Assembly (NCBI GenBank): GCA_956465555.1
Contig: OY101115.1
Coordinates: forward strand, 2,294,001 to 2,358,000
Source: Nitzschia sp. pyKryTriq1
Taxonomy: Eukaryota; Bacillariophyta; Bacillariophyceae; Bacillariales; Bacillariaceae
Length of the DNA stretch: 64,000 bases
Direction of reading: 5' to 3'
Part shown: positions 9,954 through 19,914 of the stretch, one piece after another
Numbering within the stretch: the stretch's first letter is position 1
Layout of the letters: the number at the start of each line of letters is the position of its first letter
Made by a program: the position numbers and the translations under genes
Notes under the pieces: model-generated
What the model was told of the DNA's origin: nothing
Databases searched by the model: none
What the model saw: only the letters and a program-made list of their open reading frames with translations

Positions 9954-10744
9954 ATCCCAGAACATGGGGGCGAGTGCAATACACACGGTCTACGCGACTC
10001 GTACGACCATAGTCTGCCCGTCGTCGGTAGATAATGTCCTGAAGGATCTTCCACGCTAGTGCGCGCCGTGCATGCGCAGACGCCCTAGCCACGACCAGTC
10101 GATGACGTGGTCGGCCCGTAATGACTCGGGTGCGTGTGAGACGCGCGACGTACGACTGGCCCCCGTCCGTTGCTAAGACTCAACAGAAACTACAAGTCCA
10201 TGTACTAGACTGCAACTGCCAAACAGGCACCGAAAATAGCTCATCACATAAAATGAGATTCAAACCACATGAAATAGATCCATCTGGTCAACCATGTGAA
10301 AGTCATGCAAGATTAATATTTCGCCAAGTCAGCGCAATATCTTTTCTCAACAATTGATTTTGAAACAAGTAGTTCCAAAATAACCATTCATTTCTAGCTC
10401 ATAATTTACACTTTCAATCATTCTTGTCGACTACCTCGTGCATAGGGCATCATGATGACGTACAACGTACGACGTACGGACGACATAGGACTCGACTCGT
10501 TACTCAATACTATTACGAGACCGAGGACTATACGTCCAATAGATCAAGAGCTCTGGGCCCAACGAAGCACGAGTTAAAGGCCCATGGAAACCATGTGTAA
10601 CAGGCCCATGGGGCCACCTCGAACATTCATAAAAGCAGAAAGTAGACAGATAAAATAGGATCATAATGTGGAAAACGAAACATTCGTAACTCGTACGACT
10701 TATCAGACTAGAGACTTCGCAACACACGCCCAATCAAATACTGC

Positions 10745-10826
10745 ACACTACCACTAACCTACCATGGAGAAGGGCAGGCGTAAGGACACTACCACTAACC
10801 TACCATGGAGAAGGGCAGGCGTAAGG
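10745..10826. repeat. 41-base tandem repeat, two perfect copies
   Basis: The unit beginning ACACTACCACTAACCTACCA and ending GGCAGGCGTAAGG occupies 10745-10785 and 10786-10826 with no mismatch. A perfect two-copy repeat implies a recent duplication or slippage event. No coding frame continues through it. Confidence 0.85.
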
Positions 10827-11010
10827 GGTTCGAGAACTAGAAACTCCAAAAGGGATTCGGAGCCTCGCGTCGGTATGTACCTGGTACCGGTACGAACGCA
10901 CAGTGCGGCCGTTTACAGGGAAAAGTAGTAAAAAGTCAAGCAGACTTCTACTACTGTAGTTTACGATTAGTCTACTAAGCCAAACATTTTCTCTCGAGAA
11001 CAAAAGTCAT

Positions 11011-11054
11011 ACACTGTAAAAAAGTGATGGCTACACTGCAAAAAAGTGATGGCG
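11011..11054. repeat. 22-base tandem repeat, two near-perfect copies
   Basis: Copies at 11011-11032 and 11033-11054 share the pattern ACACTG(T/C)AAAAAAGTGATGG followed by C(T/G). They differ at two positions. No function is evident. Confidence 0.75.
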
Positions 11055-11794
11055 TCGCAAGATCCTTCTCGATGAGGTGACTGATCATTCTTGGGCAAGC
11101 TCCTACTAGAGGGCGGTACAAGCACGCGCCTTCTGTTGTCCTTAGTTAGAACTGTATGCATGAGTACTTCGTACGCGAGTACGTTAGTAATGCACTTCCA
11201 ATCTTGAAAAACTGCAACTCCAAAGACATTTGTTTGATGGTGTCATCCAAAGATTCGTCTGCAAAAAATTTAAAACATATTGAAAGAAGATGGCAACGAG
11301 GACATATTTGCAGTGAGTGCATCTTCAGATGACAACAACAGACGACTTGTGCCAGCAAGATGCAGTGCTCTGTTTGGCTGCCGATCTCAAAGATTAAACT
11401 TCCAGCGTAGGCATTGCCCACGGATGTTCAAGGGATTCGCAAAGGTTTTTCGTCATGGCCAAACAGGAGTGCTACAATATCACCGCATCTTGCGAGCACG
11501 TACAAGCAACAATTCTCCCAACAACGAACTGAACAAGCCCAACAAATATCATCAGAACCACAGAGATGAAATCCCCATTGAGTGAACTCGTCGGGCAATG
11601 TAATAGAAAAGTATATCATAAAATTTCCTCACTTGATATTTGAAGTGCTTGTGTCGTGTTTGGAAAGAAATGCAAGTTGTGGACGGGCGAAGATCCAGCC
11701 ACAAGTGTCGCAACAAGCAAAAAATGGTTGACTCACCTATAGTACATTGTAGACCGGGTATGCTCATAGCACTTCCATAACTAAGTCAAGTTGT

Positions 11795-12613
11795 TCAACC
11801 GGAAGAGGAAAGGGCACTGACAACAGTACCTTCGCCTGCCCGCACGGCCAGCAAGGTTGATGCTCGTTCCCGAATCGCCGCCTGCAAGATTTCAAAGACA
11901 GCTCGACATCCTTCCATCGCAGCATCCAGGACGCGTTCTAAAGTGTCAACGTCCGGTAATCGCGCCTCGCACTGGGATAATACAATCGTACCTCGTTGTG
12001 GTAACATGGCACAAGGCATATTCACAGCTGGCTGACCCCCATAGCTGGACTCCTCGCGCCGATTCAAGTCCACTAACGTAGTTCCTTCCCCGGCATATCC
12101 TGCCGAGCAAGAACATAGCATGTCCTTCATGGGTATTCCTGCATCAATACACGCCATGGATGCCGCATTGATCGCAGCACATAGGCGACCTCCATCCTCC
12201 GCCAAAATGATAACGCTGACTTGCAGCCGCGACTTTGGATACAGATTGAGTAGCAACGCAGCTTCCAGTGCTCGTTTCAGAAGATGTCCCAGCTCCATAA
12301 GTCTTCGATCGTTATTGGAAGTCACTCGACGGTCACCACTGGGCGCAAATGGGGCTTGTTGGACGGAAACATCCAAGATGGCGCGATCTGGGAGTTCATC
12401 GCTCCTTCGCTGACACGCCACAGGACCAGTGACGGTCGCCATGGCGACTGTCAAGCCCATTTCGACCAACGCGGATCCACCTCCATTCGAGCTACCTCCC
12501 GCAGCTAGTGGCCCTAGCTGGACGCGAAGACGTCTGATCTCATTTGGTCTTCGACCATCATCGCGCAAGTTCGAGAGGGCCAAGAGGTCGGTGCGGCGAA
12601 TCGAAGATCCCAT
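11795..12613 (-). CDS. RRP41: Exosome complex core subunit RRP41 (RNase PH-like)
   Basis: This is a ring subunit of the RNA exosome, which degrades and trims RNA 3' ends in nucleus and cytoplasm. The frame extends back to a GTG at 12655, but the first ATG is at 12613, giving 272 residues, near the usual 245-250. The start MGSSIRRTDLLALSNL leads into RDDGRRPNEIR, the diagnostic RxDGRR motif of RRP41/Ski6. This is followed by GGSALVEMGLTVAMATVTGP, ERRLMELGHLLKRALEAALL-like helices and IILAEDGGRLCAAINAASMA, all in the order expected for an RNase PH fold. A serine/glycine insert (AAGGSSNGGG) sits in the first strand region. The phosphorolytic activity of RRP41 is lost in animals and yeast but kept in plants; I did not resolve the active-site residues here. 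It is divergent from RsmH with a 680-base shared upstream region. A second identical copy is at 19915-20733. Confidence 0.88.
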   Translation of the reverse strand: MGSSIRRTDLLALSNLRDDGRRPNEIRRLRVQLGPLAAGGSSNGGGSALVEMGLTVAMATVTGPVACQRRSDELPDRAILDVSVQQAPFAPSGDRRVTSNNDRRLMELGHLLKRALEAALLLNLYPKSRLQVSVIILAEDGGRLCAAINAASMACIDAGIPMKDMLCSCSAGYAGEGTTLVDLNRREESSYGGQPAVNMPCAMLPQRGTIVLSQCEARLPDVDTLERVLDAAMEGCRAVFEILQAAIRERASTLLAVRAGEGTVVSALSSSG

Positions 12614-13293
12614 GATACCGGTACGGAATTTCTCTGCTACTCCTCCTAGAGGCACTGTCAGAGAGAATATATGGTGGTGGTGAACAGTAGCTGTAGTATC
12701 GGCTTATCTCATTGTCAAATAATGGCGATCTGGTGTAGTACTCTGCTTGATGGTTACAGTTGGAAGTTTGTACTGTGGTGGTCATCGTCAAGATAGAGAG
12801 AGCGAGGAGGAGGAGGAGGAGGAGGAGTCTCGTCGTCGAGACAACTCAAAAAATCCAACTCGCACCCGACCGATGAGAAGAAGCGATGGATTGGATGGCG
12901 TTGCGATCTTCCGTCTGAACTCCGCACGATCGTTCGCCAATCATGCGCCAAACCCGATATCTTGGAAAGATATCACCGTATACCTCTGGCTACCGCAATG
13001 ATGATCAAGCTAGAGGCGACACAAAATAGCGTTGATCGTCGAATGAAGCAGTCAAATCAATCGAACAATCCAGCACAGCATACTGTACACATCATCAGGC
13101 ACTACAAGTACTACTACTGTAATCACCATCCATCTCCAGCAGAAAATAGAACATCTTTGTCGTCTCTCTATTTGCATTTACAATATCCATTTCCTGACAG
13201 ATCGCTTCTTCTTGCCTTTGAGTGTCCTCAAGAAAGAAAGAAGCCAGTTTCAGCAGCTTGGTCTAGCTACACGTACCAACTAGAGAGAGCTCT
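12614..13293. promoter_or_regulatory. Divergent promoter region between RRP41 and RsmH
   Basis: 680 bases between two outward-facing start codons. It contains a (GAG)n run of about seven units near 12811-12830 and AAGTACTACTACTG near 13107-13120. No gene is apparent; the small frames are low-complexity. The identical second copy is 20734-21413. Confidence 0.45.
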
Positions 13294-14730
13294 ATGACGA
13301 GAGGATTGGCGCGTTTGGCTACCACGAAACTTTTTGGGTCAAGTAGCTCCTCTCGCACGGAACTTTTCTGTAGACGAAGTGGATCCGAAATCATGAGACG
13401 GTTTTATTGTTCCTGGCCTCTATCTTTCTGTTTGTCGTCAACATCGTCCTCCTTCTCGGCAGTCCATTCCTTTTCCTCTTCTTTTTCAAAGCAGCCATCT
13501 ACCCATTCATTATCGATCAATGCTCCTCCTTTGTTGGGAAGAATCAGACATCTTTCCAAGCGGATAGAAGACGAGGATCACGACTACTATAGCGAGGAAA
13601 TCGCTGCAACATCAACGATAGAGAACGAGTTCCCCAATGAATACTCTACCACATATCACGCACCAGTCATGTGGAGTGAGTGCATAGAAGCCTTGCTGGA
13701 ATGTGAACGATCGAAAGGTGGTGAGCCACGCAATAATAGTAAGGAAGACCCTTTGATTTTTGTCGATGGAACGTTGGGAGGTGGGGGGCATTCAGCGGCC
13801 TTGCTAGAAAGATTACAACCGGGGGATATCCTGTTGGGATGTGATGTGGATCCAAATGCGCTAGAAACGGCATCGGAACGGCTGGCCGACTATCGAAACC
13901 ACGACGGCGAGAACTTGCCTCATTTCATTCCAGTGCAATCCAATTTTGGGGACTTGACCCAAGCATTAGAAAAGGTCCTACATCCTGTTACGAATCAACC
14001 AATTTTGAAACTTGGTGATGACAGTGACGGCGAAGACGCTACGATTAGTGCTGCTGCCATTGGTGTAGATGGAATGCTGCTGGATCTGGGGGTTTCGTCG
14101 CATCAGATCGACACCCCTGAGCGTGGCTTTGCATTCATGAAGGATGGGCCCTTGGATATGCGCATGGGGACCAATATCGCGGGTGGATTGACAGCTGCTG
14201 ACCTCTGCAATGAATTGGATGCTAAAGAGCTTCAGCGAATCTTTACTGTCTTTGGAGATGAACCGAGGGCGAAGACAATTGCCAATGCCATCATCCAGCA
14301 CCGACCACTTAGCACTACCCAAGGTCTGGTTGAAGCCATCGGATCAGTGACTCCGGCCTTTGCCAAGAACAAACGCAAGGGCCGCACAGCTACCTGCGCA
14401 CGAATTTTCCAGAGTCTTCGGATTGTGGTCAACCAAGAAGATCGAGTGCTCGAACGAGTTCTGGCAGAAGTATGCCCAGCTTTGATCCGACCCGGTGGTC
14501 GGCTGGTCGTTTTGAGTTATCATTCCATGGAAGACAGGGCAGTTAAGCGGATAATGCGAGATGGGACCTTAAAGCGAGTCAAAGTCGAAAAGGACATGTA
14601 TGGGAACAACATGGGACCCCCCAAACCATTCAAACCAGTAACCAAGCGGCAAACTGCCAGCGAGGAGGAAGTCGTCGCAAATCCAAGGGCGAGAAGTGCT
14701 TCGCTGAGAATTGCCGAACGTCTGCAATGA
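13294..14730 (+). CDS. RsmH-type 16S rRNA (cytosine-N4)-methyltransferase, organellar
   Basis: This protein transfers methyl from S-adenosylmethionine to N4 of the conserved decoding-site cytosine (C1402 in E. coli 16S rRNA). In a eukaryote it acts in the mitochondrion (METTL15) or plastid. It is intronless with 478 residues, against about 310 in bacteria; the excess is mostly the N-terminal 115 residues, rich in Ser/Arg with one hydrophobic stretch, which suit an organelle targeting peptide. Motifs: YHAPVMWSEC at 121-130, the SAM-binding FVDGTLGGGGHS at 156-167, GCDVDPNA, GVDGMLLDLGVSSHQID at 258-273, RGFAFMKDGPLDMRM at 278-292, and VLSYHSMEDRAVK near the end, all hallmarks of MraW/RsmH. An acidic insert (DDSDGEDATIS) is unusual. 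It overlaps nothing and is convergent with the next gene, 34 bases between stops. Identical copy at 21414-22850. Confidence 0.92.
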   Translation: MTRGLARLATTKLFGSSSSSRTELFCRRSGSEIMRRFYCSWPLSFCLSSTSSSFSAVHSFSSSFSKQPSTHSLSINAPPLLGRIRHLSKRIEDEDHDYYSEEIAATSTIENEFPNEYSTTYHAPVMWSECIEALLECERSKGGEPRNNSKEDPLIFVDGTLGGGGHSAALLERLQPGDILLGCDVDPNALETASERLADYRNHDGENLPHFIPVQSNFGDLTQALEKVLHPVTNQPILKLGDDSDGEDATISAAAIGVDGMLLDLGVSSHQIDTPERGFAFMKDGPLDMRMGTNIAGGLTAADLCNELDAKELQRIFTVFGDEPRAKTIANAIIQHRPLSTTQGLVEAIGSVTPAFAKNKRKGRTATCARIFQSLRIVVNQEDRVLERVLAEVCPALIRPGGRLVVLSYHSMEDRAVKRIMRDGTLKRVKVEKDMYGNNMGPPKPFKPVTKRQTASEEEVVANPRARSASLRIAERLQ

Positions 14731-14764
14731 AAATAAGTTCCAAAGTATTAGCGTATTTTGATTT

Positions 14765-17335
14765 CTAGGCTAGCATAATGTCAGTATCATTGTCATCGTC
14801 GTCAACACCAGAAAGAGTCGATTTCTGTTGTCGGATGTATGCATCAAGAAACTCGTCGTCTTGATGCGGTGCTTCGTCGCCATTGTCTGATTCACAGTCA
14901 GCAGGTGTGGAGGTGACCGTTTCTGAAACATTTTTCAATGTGGAGTGATTCTGTTCATATTGTCTATAGTCATCATAATCAGAGGATGACTCCTTCGAAA
15001 AATTCTCCAAATCACGCTCAATTGAATCGACTGCGTCCATGGGATCAACCATTCGAAATTCATGCGGAGATACCATGACATAACTCTCTGGCTTCTGTTG
15101 AAAACGCTGAATCAGCGTCCTACCCTGAAATTCATCTGAATTCTCATCGCTGATTGGTACCAGCTCTATCATTCGTGCGGCCAAAAACCTTCTTTCTACT
15201 TCGATATTCTTCCCGATTTCCAATGACCTAGCTTTACGTGCCTCTGGATCCGAAATGGCACCCAATTCCTTCGCCGATGCATCGTATAGTTGTTGCATAT
15301 GTCGAATCGCACTTTTTGCTGCTCGTGCTTGCAGTTTCCGGGCCGATGGCTTCTTCCCCTTCTGTAATGGGGTATCATGGTCAAAACTAAATCCTAGCCC
15401 GATGCCCAAGGTCTGTTGCAAAGCTACTCCCAGTGGGTCTTCAAAATCTTTTAGATCGTAGTCTTGTTGATGCTTTTCAGCAATCCGTTTCATAGCAATA
15501 GTTTTCCATTCCTCGTGTGGAATCTGCGTTTGTGGAATGGTACGCATATCATCTGGGATGCGGTCCATTATGTTCCATTCTTGACTGCGTTGACTTTCTT
15601 TGAGATTTCTTTTACTTTCTCGCCACAATTGGTCAGATACCTTTCCTTCCAAGAACAGCCAGTACCAAAATGACTTTCTCCGTTTCCTGAATATTTCACC
15701 TATTCGTTCCGTGTCTTCATCGTCTCGCCATTCTAAGCGATAACGCCATTTCATCCTGGATCTCAAGGAAGACTCGTCATCGAAGGCTTCCATGAAATCT
15801 TTGTCGTCCAAAGCCAATGAAACATCATGCGTGTAAATGATGCGTACAATCTTGGCTAGAGAACGTATGTGCAGCAAAGGAGCTGTCAAGCTGAACACAC
15901 CGGCACTCGTCCAGGTCAAGAGTCGGACTAGAGCACGCTTTATGGTGGGCAATGCCTGAAGGATAGGCGTTTGATTCCATTGCTGAACTCGTGCCAAGGA
16001 AATCTGATGACGACGCATCCACGACGCGATTGACCGTTTCCATAACACCAGAGTAGAAAAGGTATACATCATTCGTTTCCTTCTACCCAAACGCTCAAGC
16101 TGGGCGACGGACAATCCATCCTCGGATTCTTCTCGTTGTCTATTGTTGAGACGAACCCAAGTGCCTATGCCAAGGACAGAGATCGAACTATACAACGACA
16201 CCAAAGCATCATTCGGCAGGCCAACCAATACTTGGAACAAGTCCGTCGCCAGTCCCAATGGCAAGATCCTAATCATATTCGAAATCAATCCTTCCAGAAG
16301 GAACGGAAAAAACGCTTTGGGCCTGGGTTGTCCAGACCGTCGTAGTTGAAAGACTTGTCTTGGATTTTGATACAAGGCGGCGACAGCACCCACACGTGTG
16401 AACAGTTGTGCGACTCCCATCCATCCTACCATCGCTCCAGAAAGACTCCCCATTAGGCGATTGTATCTACTCGGTGCTGCAGACCATGGATTTGCTCCAA
16501 GGATCTGTAAGAATCCCAAGATGGCCATGGTCGCTACTGCCGACGTCCAATATTCCAGTAGAAACAAAACATAATCTCGACACGACTTTTCGGGTGGCTC
16601 ATAATCGACAACAATCGTGAGAAACTTCAAAAGGGAGGGATCCAGTCTTTTCAATTCCTCTGGCATGGGTTCAGGTTCTGGTAGAGTGAGCCGTTTCACC
16701 GTCAGCAGCAGAATGGGAGCAACGACGACCGTGGTCCAGAATTGCAGATTCATGATACCTGTCAGACTTCTTACAAGCAGGAACGGTATACGTTCAACCC
16801 CAGTCATGGAGAATGCGGTGGTAGGGGGAGCCACCATTCGAAGAAAAAGGGCGGCCGCAAGAGGTACCAAGGTATATCTGGAAACATCTGGAAGGATGGG
16901 CCGTCGAGCGGTGGCTAAATGTCTCAACATTTCCATACGTTCCTCGTGCTGGAGATTCTGGTCGGCTTTCTGCAGGGTGATTGCTTTCTCCAACAGCTCC
17001 AAATCTTGGTAGACATCACCAACCTCCCATTCCTCGAATTCGTCACCACTACTGACAGCTGTTGATGGTAATCTAGTTGTGGTCGTTGAAGAACAAGGAG
17101 CTTGGGCTCGGATTGGACGCCCCCGGGTGGGAACTCGTACCACTGGTAGATGAAAATTTTGTCGGGGCCCAGAACGGGTAGAAAAAGCTTTTATTCTTCC
17201 ATTGAGGGCAGACAAAATAATAAAGACGAAAACACTCGTCACTCTTCTCGACCGCGTAGACTTGCAGAGCTCTGCCGTTGAAGCAGCTGCTGTTCGGATT
17301 TTTCGACGATTGCTCTTGGGCAAGTTACAATTCAT
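14765..17335 (-). CDS. Probable plastid-targeted multi-span membrane protein, unknown function (856 aa)
   Basis: I do not recognise a named family. The N-terminus has a basic region, one hydrophobic segment (VTSVFVFIILSALNG) and then RIKAFSTRSG, which fits the bipartite plastid targeting signal of diatoms (signal peptide, cleavage before Phe, then a basic Ser/Thr-rich transit region). Residues about 150-410 contain six or more hydrophobic segments, including LVPLAAALFLRMVAPPTTAF, TTVVVAPILLL and AMVGWMGVAQLFTRVGAVAALY. The second half is soluble and highly charged, with helical segments (RARAAKSAIRHMQQLYDASAKEL) and an acidic tail (SDNGDEAPHQDDEF...DDDDNDTD). An envelope or thylakoid membrane protein is the simplest inference. 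An identical second copy is at 22885-25455. Confidence 0.8.
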   Translation of the reverse strand: MNCNLPKSNRRKIRTAAASTAELCKSTRSRRVTSVFVFIILSALNGRIKAFSTRSGPRQNFHLPVVRVPTRGRPIRAQAPCSSTTTTRLPSTAVSSGDEFEEWEVGDVYQDLELLEKAITLQKADQNLQHEERMEMLRHLATARRPILPDVSRYTLVPLAAALFLRMVAPPTTAFSMTGVERIPFLLVRSLTGIMNLQFWTTVVVAPILLLTVKRLTLPEPEPMPEELKRLDPSLLKFLTIVVDYEPPEKSCRDYVLFLLEYWTSAVATMAILGFLQILGANPWSAAPSRYNRLMGSLSGAMVGWMGVAQLFTRVGAVAALYQNPRQVFQLRRSGQPRPKAFFPFLLEGLISNMIRILPLGLATDLFQVLVGLPNDALVSLYSSISVLGIGTWVRLNNRQREESEDGLSVAQLERLGRRKRMMYTFSTLVLWKRSIASWMRRHQISLARVQQWNQTPILQALPTIKRALVRLLTWTSAGVFSLTAPLLHIRSLAKIVRIIYTHDVSLALDDKDFMEAFDDESSLRSRMKWRYRLEWRDDEDTERIGEIFRKRRKSFWYWLFLEGKVSDQLWRESKRNLKESQRSQEWNIMDRIPDDMRTIPQTQIPHEEWKTIAMKRIAEKHQQDYDLKDFEDPLGVALQQTLGIGLGFSFDHDTPLQKGKKPSARKLQARAAKSAIRHMQQLYDASAKELGAISDPEARKARSLEIGKNIEVERRFLAARMIELVPISDENSDEFQGRTLIQRFQQKPESYVMVSPHEFRMVDPMDAVDSIERDLENFSKESSSDYDDYRQYEQNHSTLKNVSETVTSTPADCESDNGDEAPHQDDEFLDAYIRQQKSTLSGVDDDDNDTDIMLA

Positions 17336-17863
17336 GAATTCACGGTCACTTTAGTTGTCTTTGTTTCGTGATAGGATGACTGAAAGAAACACTTTAGACC
17401 TGGGGAGATGATGACAACTACCGGTAGCTGTAATAATAGAGAAAAGGTTTCAAGTTTCAAATGATGGGTGATGGGTGCGTGCAAAAAGTGAACATTAGAA
17501 AAACGGGCGACAGCAGACGAAACCCAATTTTGTGTCCGTTGTCCGACGAACTATCGGACGTGACTGTCCGATTTCGCCCCATCATCATGTTGTTGTCGCT
17601 CCCCCAGCTCTCCCCACTACTCACTACTGTACTTGTACATCGTAAACTGAAAACTCCCCATCCTACATCGCAGCAAAGCAGCAAAAATGAAATTTTGACG
17701 ATGGTACTTTTTCGCGGGTGGACCATCGAGCAGTCCAAGTCTTCAAAGTGCTTGCAGTACGTACAAGTAGTATAACGACGCGAAGAGCACTCATCGGCGA
17801 CGAAGAAGGTACAAATCATTGAGTAATTTGAAGATCGTTTGGTCCGACAGAACGAAGGACAAA
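17336..17863. promoter_or_regulatory. Divergent intergenic region
   Basis: 528 bases lie between the 856-residue gene and the 237-residue gene, which point away from each other. It contains TACTGTACTTGTAC near 17624-17637 and GTACGTACAAG near 17758. Reading frames on both strands are short and unrecognised. Identical copy at 25456-25983. Confidence 0.4.
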
Positions 17864-18577
17864 ATGAGCAACGCTGAAGACGACTCCGGCCCAGTCAACC
17901 TATCGTCATCGTCAACCGAACAATTCAGCCCAGTGGAGGAGTCGTCTTCGACTTTAGAAGAGTCTTCATTCCCACTCGAGGAGGTAATGGAATCGGTGGT
18001 TCGAATAACACTCGCTGGCTTGGGCGGCTCGATGCTGGGATTGTCGCAAGAACGAAAACTAGAATCTATGCGGGTCGTGACAGGAGCCGCAGCGACTGCT
18101 GCTGCCCGGCGGAAACGAGCACCATCGGCTCAACTTGCGAATCTACCCTTGACATGGGCGCTTTCTACGATGGCTTTTTGCGCCATTATTGAAGGCAGCC
18201 GTCGCATGGCACCATCCTCGGGGATCCTTTCCGTGCTTTTCGACAACGACGAACAACAAGAACCTCATGACAGTCATCATGGAACGAGCAGTCCAGCCGA
18301 AACCAAAACTCGTGGTAGCAAGATCGATCCAAGAATTCAACAGTTCCTGGGAACTGTGCTAGACTTTACCTTTGGAGGAGCCGTCGGTGGATTTGCGGCC
18401 TCCATGGGGCGTAATACTCATCTTCGAAAACAACTGCCGAGCTCCATGTTGCGAGGATCTCAAAGATTCTTCGGTGTGGTTCCTGGAATCACTCTGGGGT
18501 TTGCTGCTGGAATCATTCAGGCTTCGACTGACGTGGGAATCGCATACCTGGAAGAGCTGCAAGCCACGGAAGTATAA
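17864..18577 (+). CDS. Small glycine-rich membrane protein, unknown function (237 aa)
   Basis: The open frame reaches back to a TTG at 17819, but the first ATG is at 17864. After a Ser/Glu-rich N-terminus come hydrophobic, glycine-patterned segments: RITLAGLGGSMLGLS near 47, LTWALSTMAFCAIIEGSRR near 95-115, FTFGGAVGGFAASMG near 175 and VVPGITLGFAAGIIQ near 212. Four short spans with GxxxG-type spacing recall the Tim17/22/23 and related inner-membrane families. There is not enough motif conservation for me to assign it, so I leave it as hypothetical. Identical copy at 25984-26697. Confidence 0.65.
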   Translation: MSNAEDDSGPVNLSSSSTEQFSPVEESSSTLEESSFPLEEVMESVVRITLAGLGGSMLGLSQERKLESMRVVTGAAATAAARRKRAPSAQLANLPLTWALSTMAFCAIIEGSRRMAPSSGILSVLFDNDEQQEPHDSHHGTSSPAETKTRGSKIDPRIQQFLGTVLDFTFGGAVGGFAASMGRNTHLRKQLPSSMLRGSQRFFGVVPGITLGFAAGIIQASTDVGIAYLEELQATEV

Positions 18578-18686
18578 TATAACAAAAGCTAGTATTTCTC
18601 TTCAACAACTGTCTCTTTTATTTCTATCCGTTCACTGTTCTAGTTTATTCTCCTCCATGCATCATTTCCCCCGCCCCGATCACCGA

Positions 18687-18911
18687 TTAGTTTGAAATAC
18701 CATCGAAGTCGTCGCTTCCACGCTCACCCCGAATCTGTTTGCTTCCAAGTGATGCGGCAATCATGGTATGGCGGGTGTTGATGATTCCCGAGGATGGTGC
18801 TGTCGAAGAAGGGAAGAAGATAGAAGCATCGATCACCCTCAAGTTGGAGATCCCACGCACCTTAAAGTTGGAATATACCACAGCCATGTCATCGGTGGGA
18901 GGCCCAATTTA
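18687..18911 (-). pseudogene. GMC oxidoreductase C-terminal fragment
   Basis: Read on the minus strand, GPPTDDMAVVYSNFKVRG and ISNLRVIDASIF, followed by NTRHTMIAASLGSKQI, match the C-terminal signature of glucose-methanol-choline flavoprotein oxidoreductases (the ...LRV(V/I)DASxxP... block and the final MIA...A helix). Upstream, the frame is closed by TAA just before the GPP block, and I see no splice acceptor that would rescue it or FAD-binding N-terminus in the next kilobase. A decayed fragment is likeliest; a last exon of a gene broken by the assembly gap is the alternative. Identical copy at 26807-27031. Confidence 0.5.
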
Positions 18912-19010
18912 CTGATTCCGACCGGATGATGATTCTATGCCGCATTTTCCTAGATAAAAAATTGTCGTATGCTGATCTCGGCGTGGCACCAGGATCCGCC
19001 GGATGGTCAA

Positions 19011-19476
19011 NNNNNNNNNNNNNNNNNNNNNNNNNNNNNNNNNNNNNNNNNNNNNNNNNNNNNNNNNNNNNNNNNNNNNNNNNNNNNNNNNNNNNNNNNN
19101 NNNNNNNNNNNNNNNNNNNNNNNNNNNNNNNNNNNNNNNNNNNNNNNNNNNNNNNNNNNNNNNNNNNNNNNNNNNNNNNNNNNNNNNNNNNNNNNNNNNN
19201 NNNNNNNNNNNNNNNNNNNNNNNNNNNNNNNNNNNNNNNNNNNNNNNNNNNNNNNNNNNNNNNNNNNNNNNNNNNNNNNNNNNNNNNNNNNNNNNNNNNN
19301 NNNNNNNNNNNNNNNNNNNNNNNNNNNNNNNNNNNNNNNNNNNNNNNNNNNNNNNNNNNNNNNNNNNNNNNNNNNNNNNNNNNNNNNNNNNNNNNNNNNN
19401 NNNNNNNNNNNNNNNNNNNNNNNNNNNNNNNNNNNNNNNNNNNNNNNNNNNNNNNNNNNNNNNNNNNNNNNNNNNN
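19011..19476. other. Assembly gap (466 Ns)
   Basis: This run of N joins two sequence pieces. Because the right piece begins with bases already present at 11357, the gap does not represent missing unique DNA; the estimated size is not meaningful. Reading frames crossing it are artefacts. Confidence 0.98.
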
Positions 19477-19914
19477 AAGATGCAGTGCTCTGTTTGGCTG
19501 CCGATCTCAAAGATTAAACTTCCAGCGTAGGCATTGCCCACGGATGTTCAAGGGATTCGCAAAGGTTTTTCGTCATGGCCAAACAGGAGTGCTACAATAT
19601 CACCGCATCTTGCGAGCACGTACAAGCAACAATTCTCCCAACAACGAACTGAACAAGCCCAACAAATATCATCAGAACCACAGAGATGAAATCCCCATTG
19701 AGTGAACTCGTCGGGCAATGTAATAGAAAAGTATATCATAAAATTTCCTCACTTGATATTTGAAGTGCTTGTGTCGTGTTTGGAAAGAAATGCAAGTTGT
19801 GGACGGGCGAAGATCCAGCCACAAGTGTCGCAACAAGCAAAAAATGGTTGACTCACCTATAGTACATTGTAGACCGGGTATGCTCATAGCACTTCCATAA
19901 CTAAGTCAAGTTGT

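Larger units (their letters stand above)
9954..11356. other. Non-coding, repeat-bearing region after the gypsy remnant
   Basis: There is no recognisable gene in these 1.4 kb. Local features are CpG-rich DNA with many GTAC/CGTACG words (10020-10170, 10455-10490), a region with CATAAAAGC that could be a decayed LTR promoter near 10627, the tandem repeats at 10745 and 11011, and GGTACCGGTACG near 10878-10890. It probably derives in part from old mobile elements. Confidence 0.4.
11357..19010. repeat. 7654-base block, copy 1 (repeated at 19477-27130)
   Basis: Every base I compared is the same as in 19477-27130, with a constant offset of 8120 and identical translations of all genes inside, so no insertion or deletion separates the copies. 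This copy ends exactly where an N gap begins; the other starts exactly where that gap ends. The pattern is that of overlapping contigs that were placed end to end rather than merged. The stretch 11357-11794, before the RRP41 stop codon, holds no recognisable gene. Confidence 0.9.

Noticed and set aside
18909-19705. Long open frames crossing the N run
   Set aside because: They consist of unknown residues over the gap and have no coding evidence.
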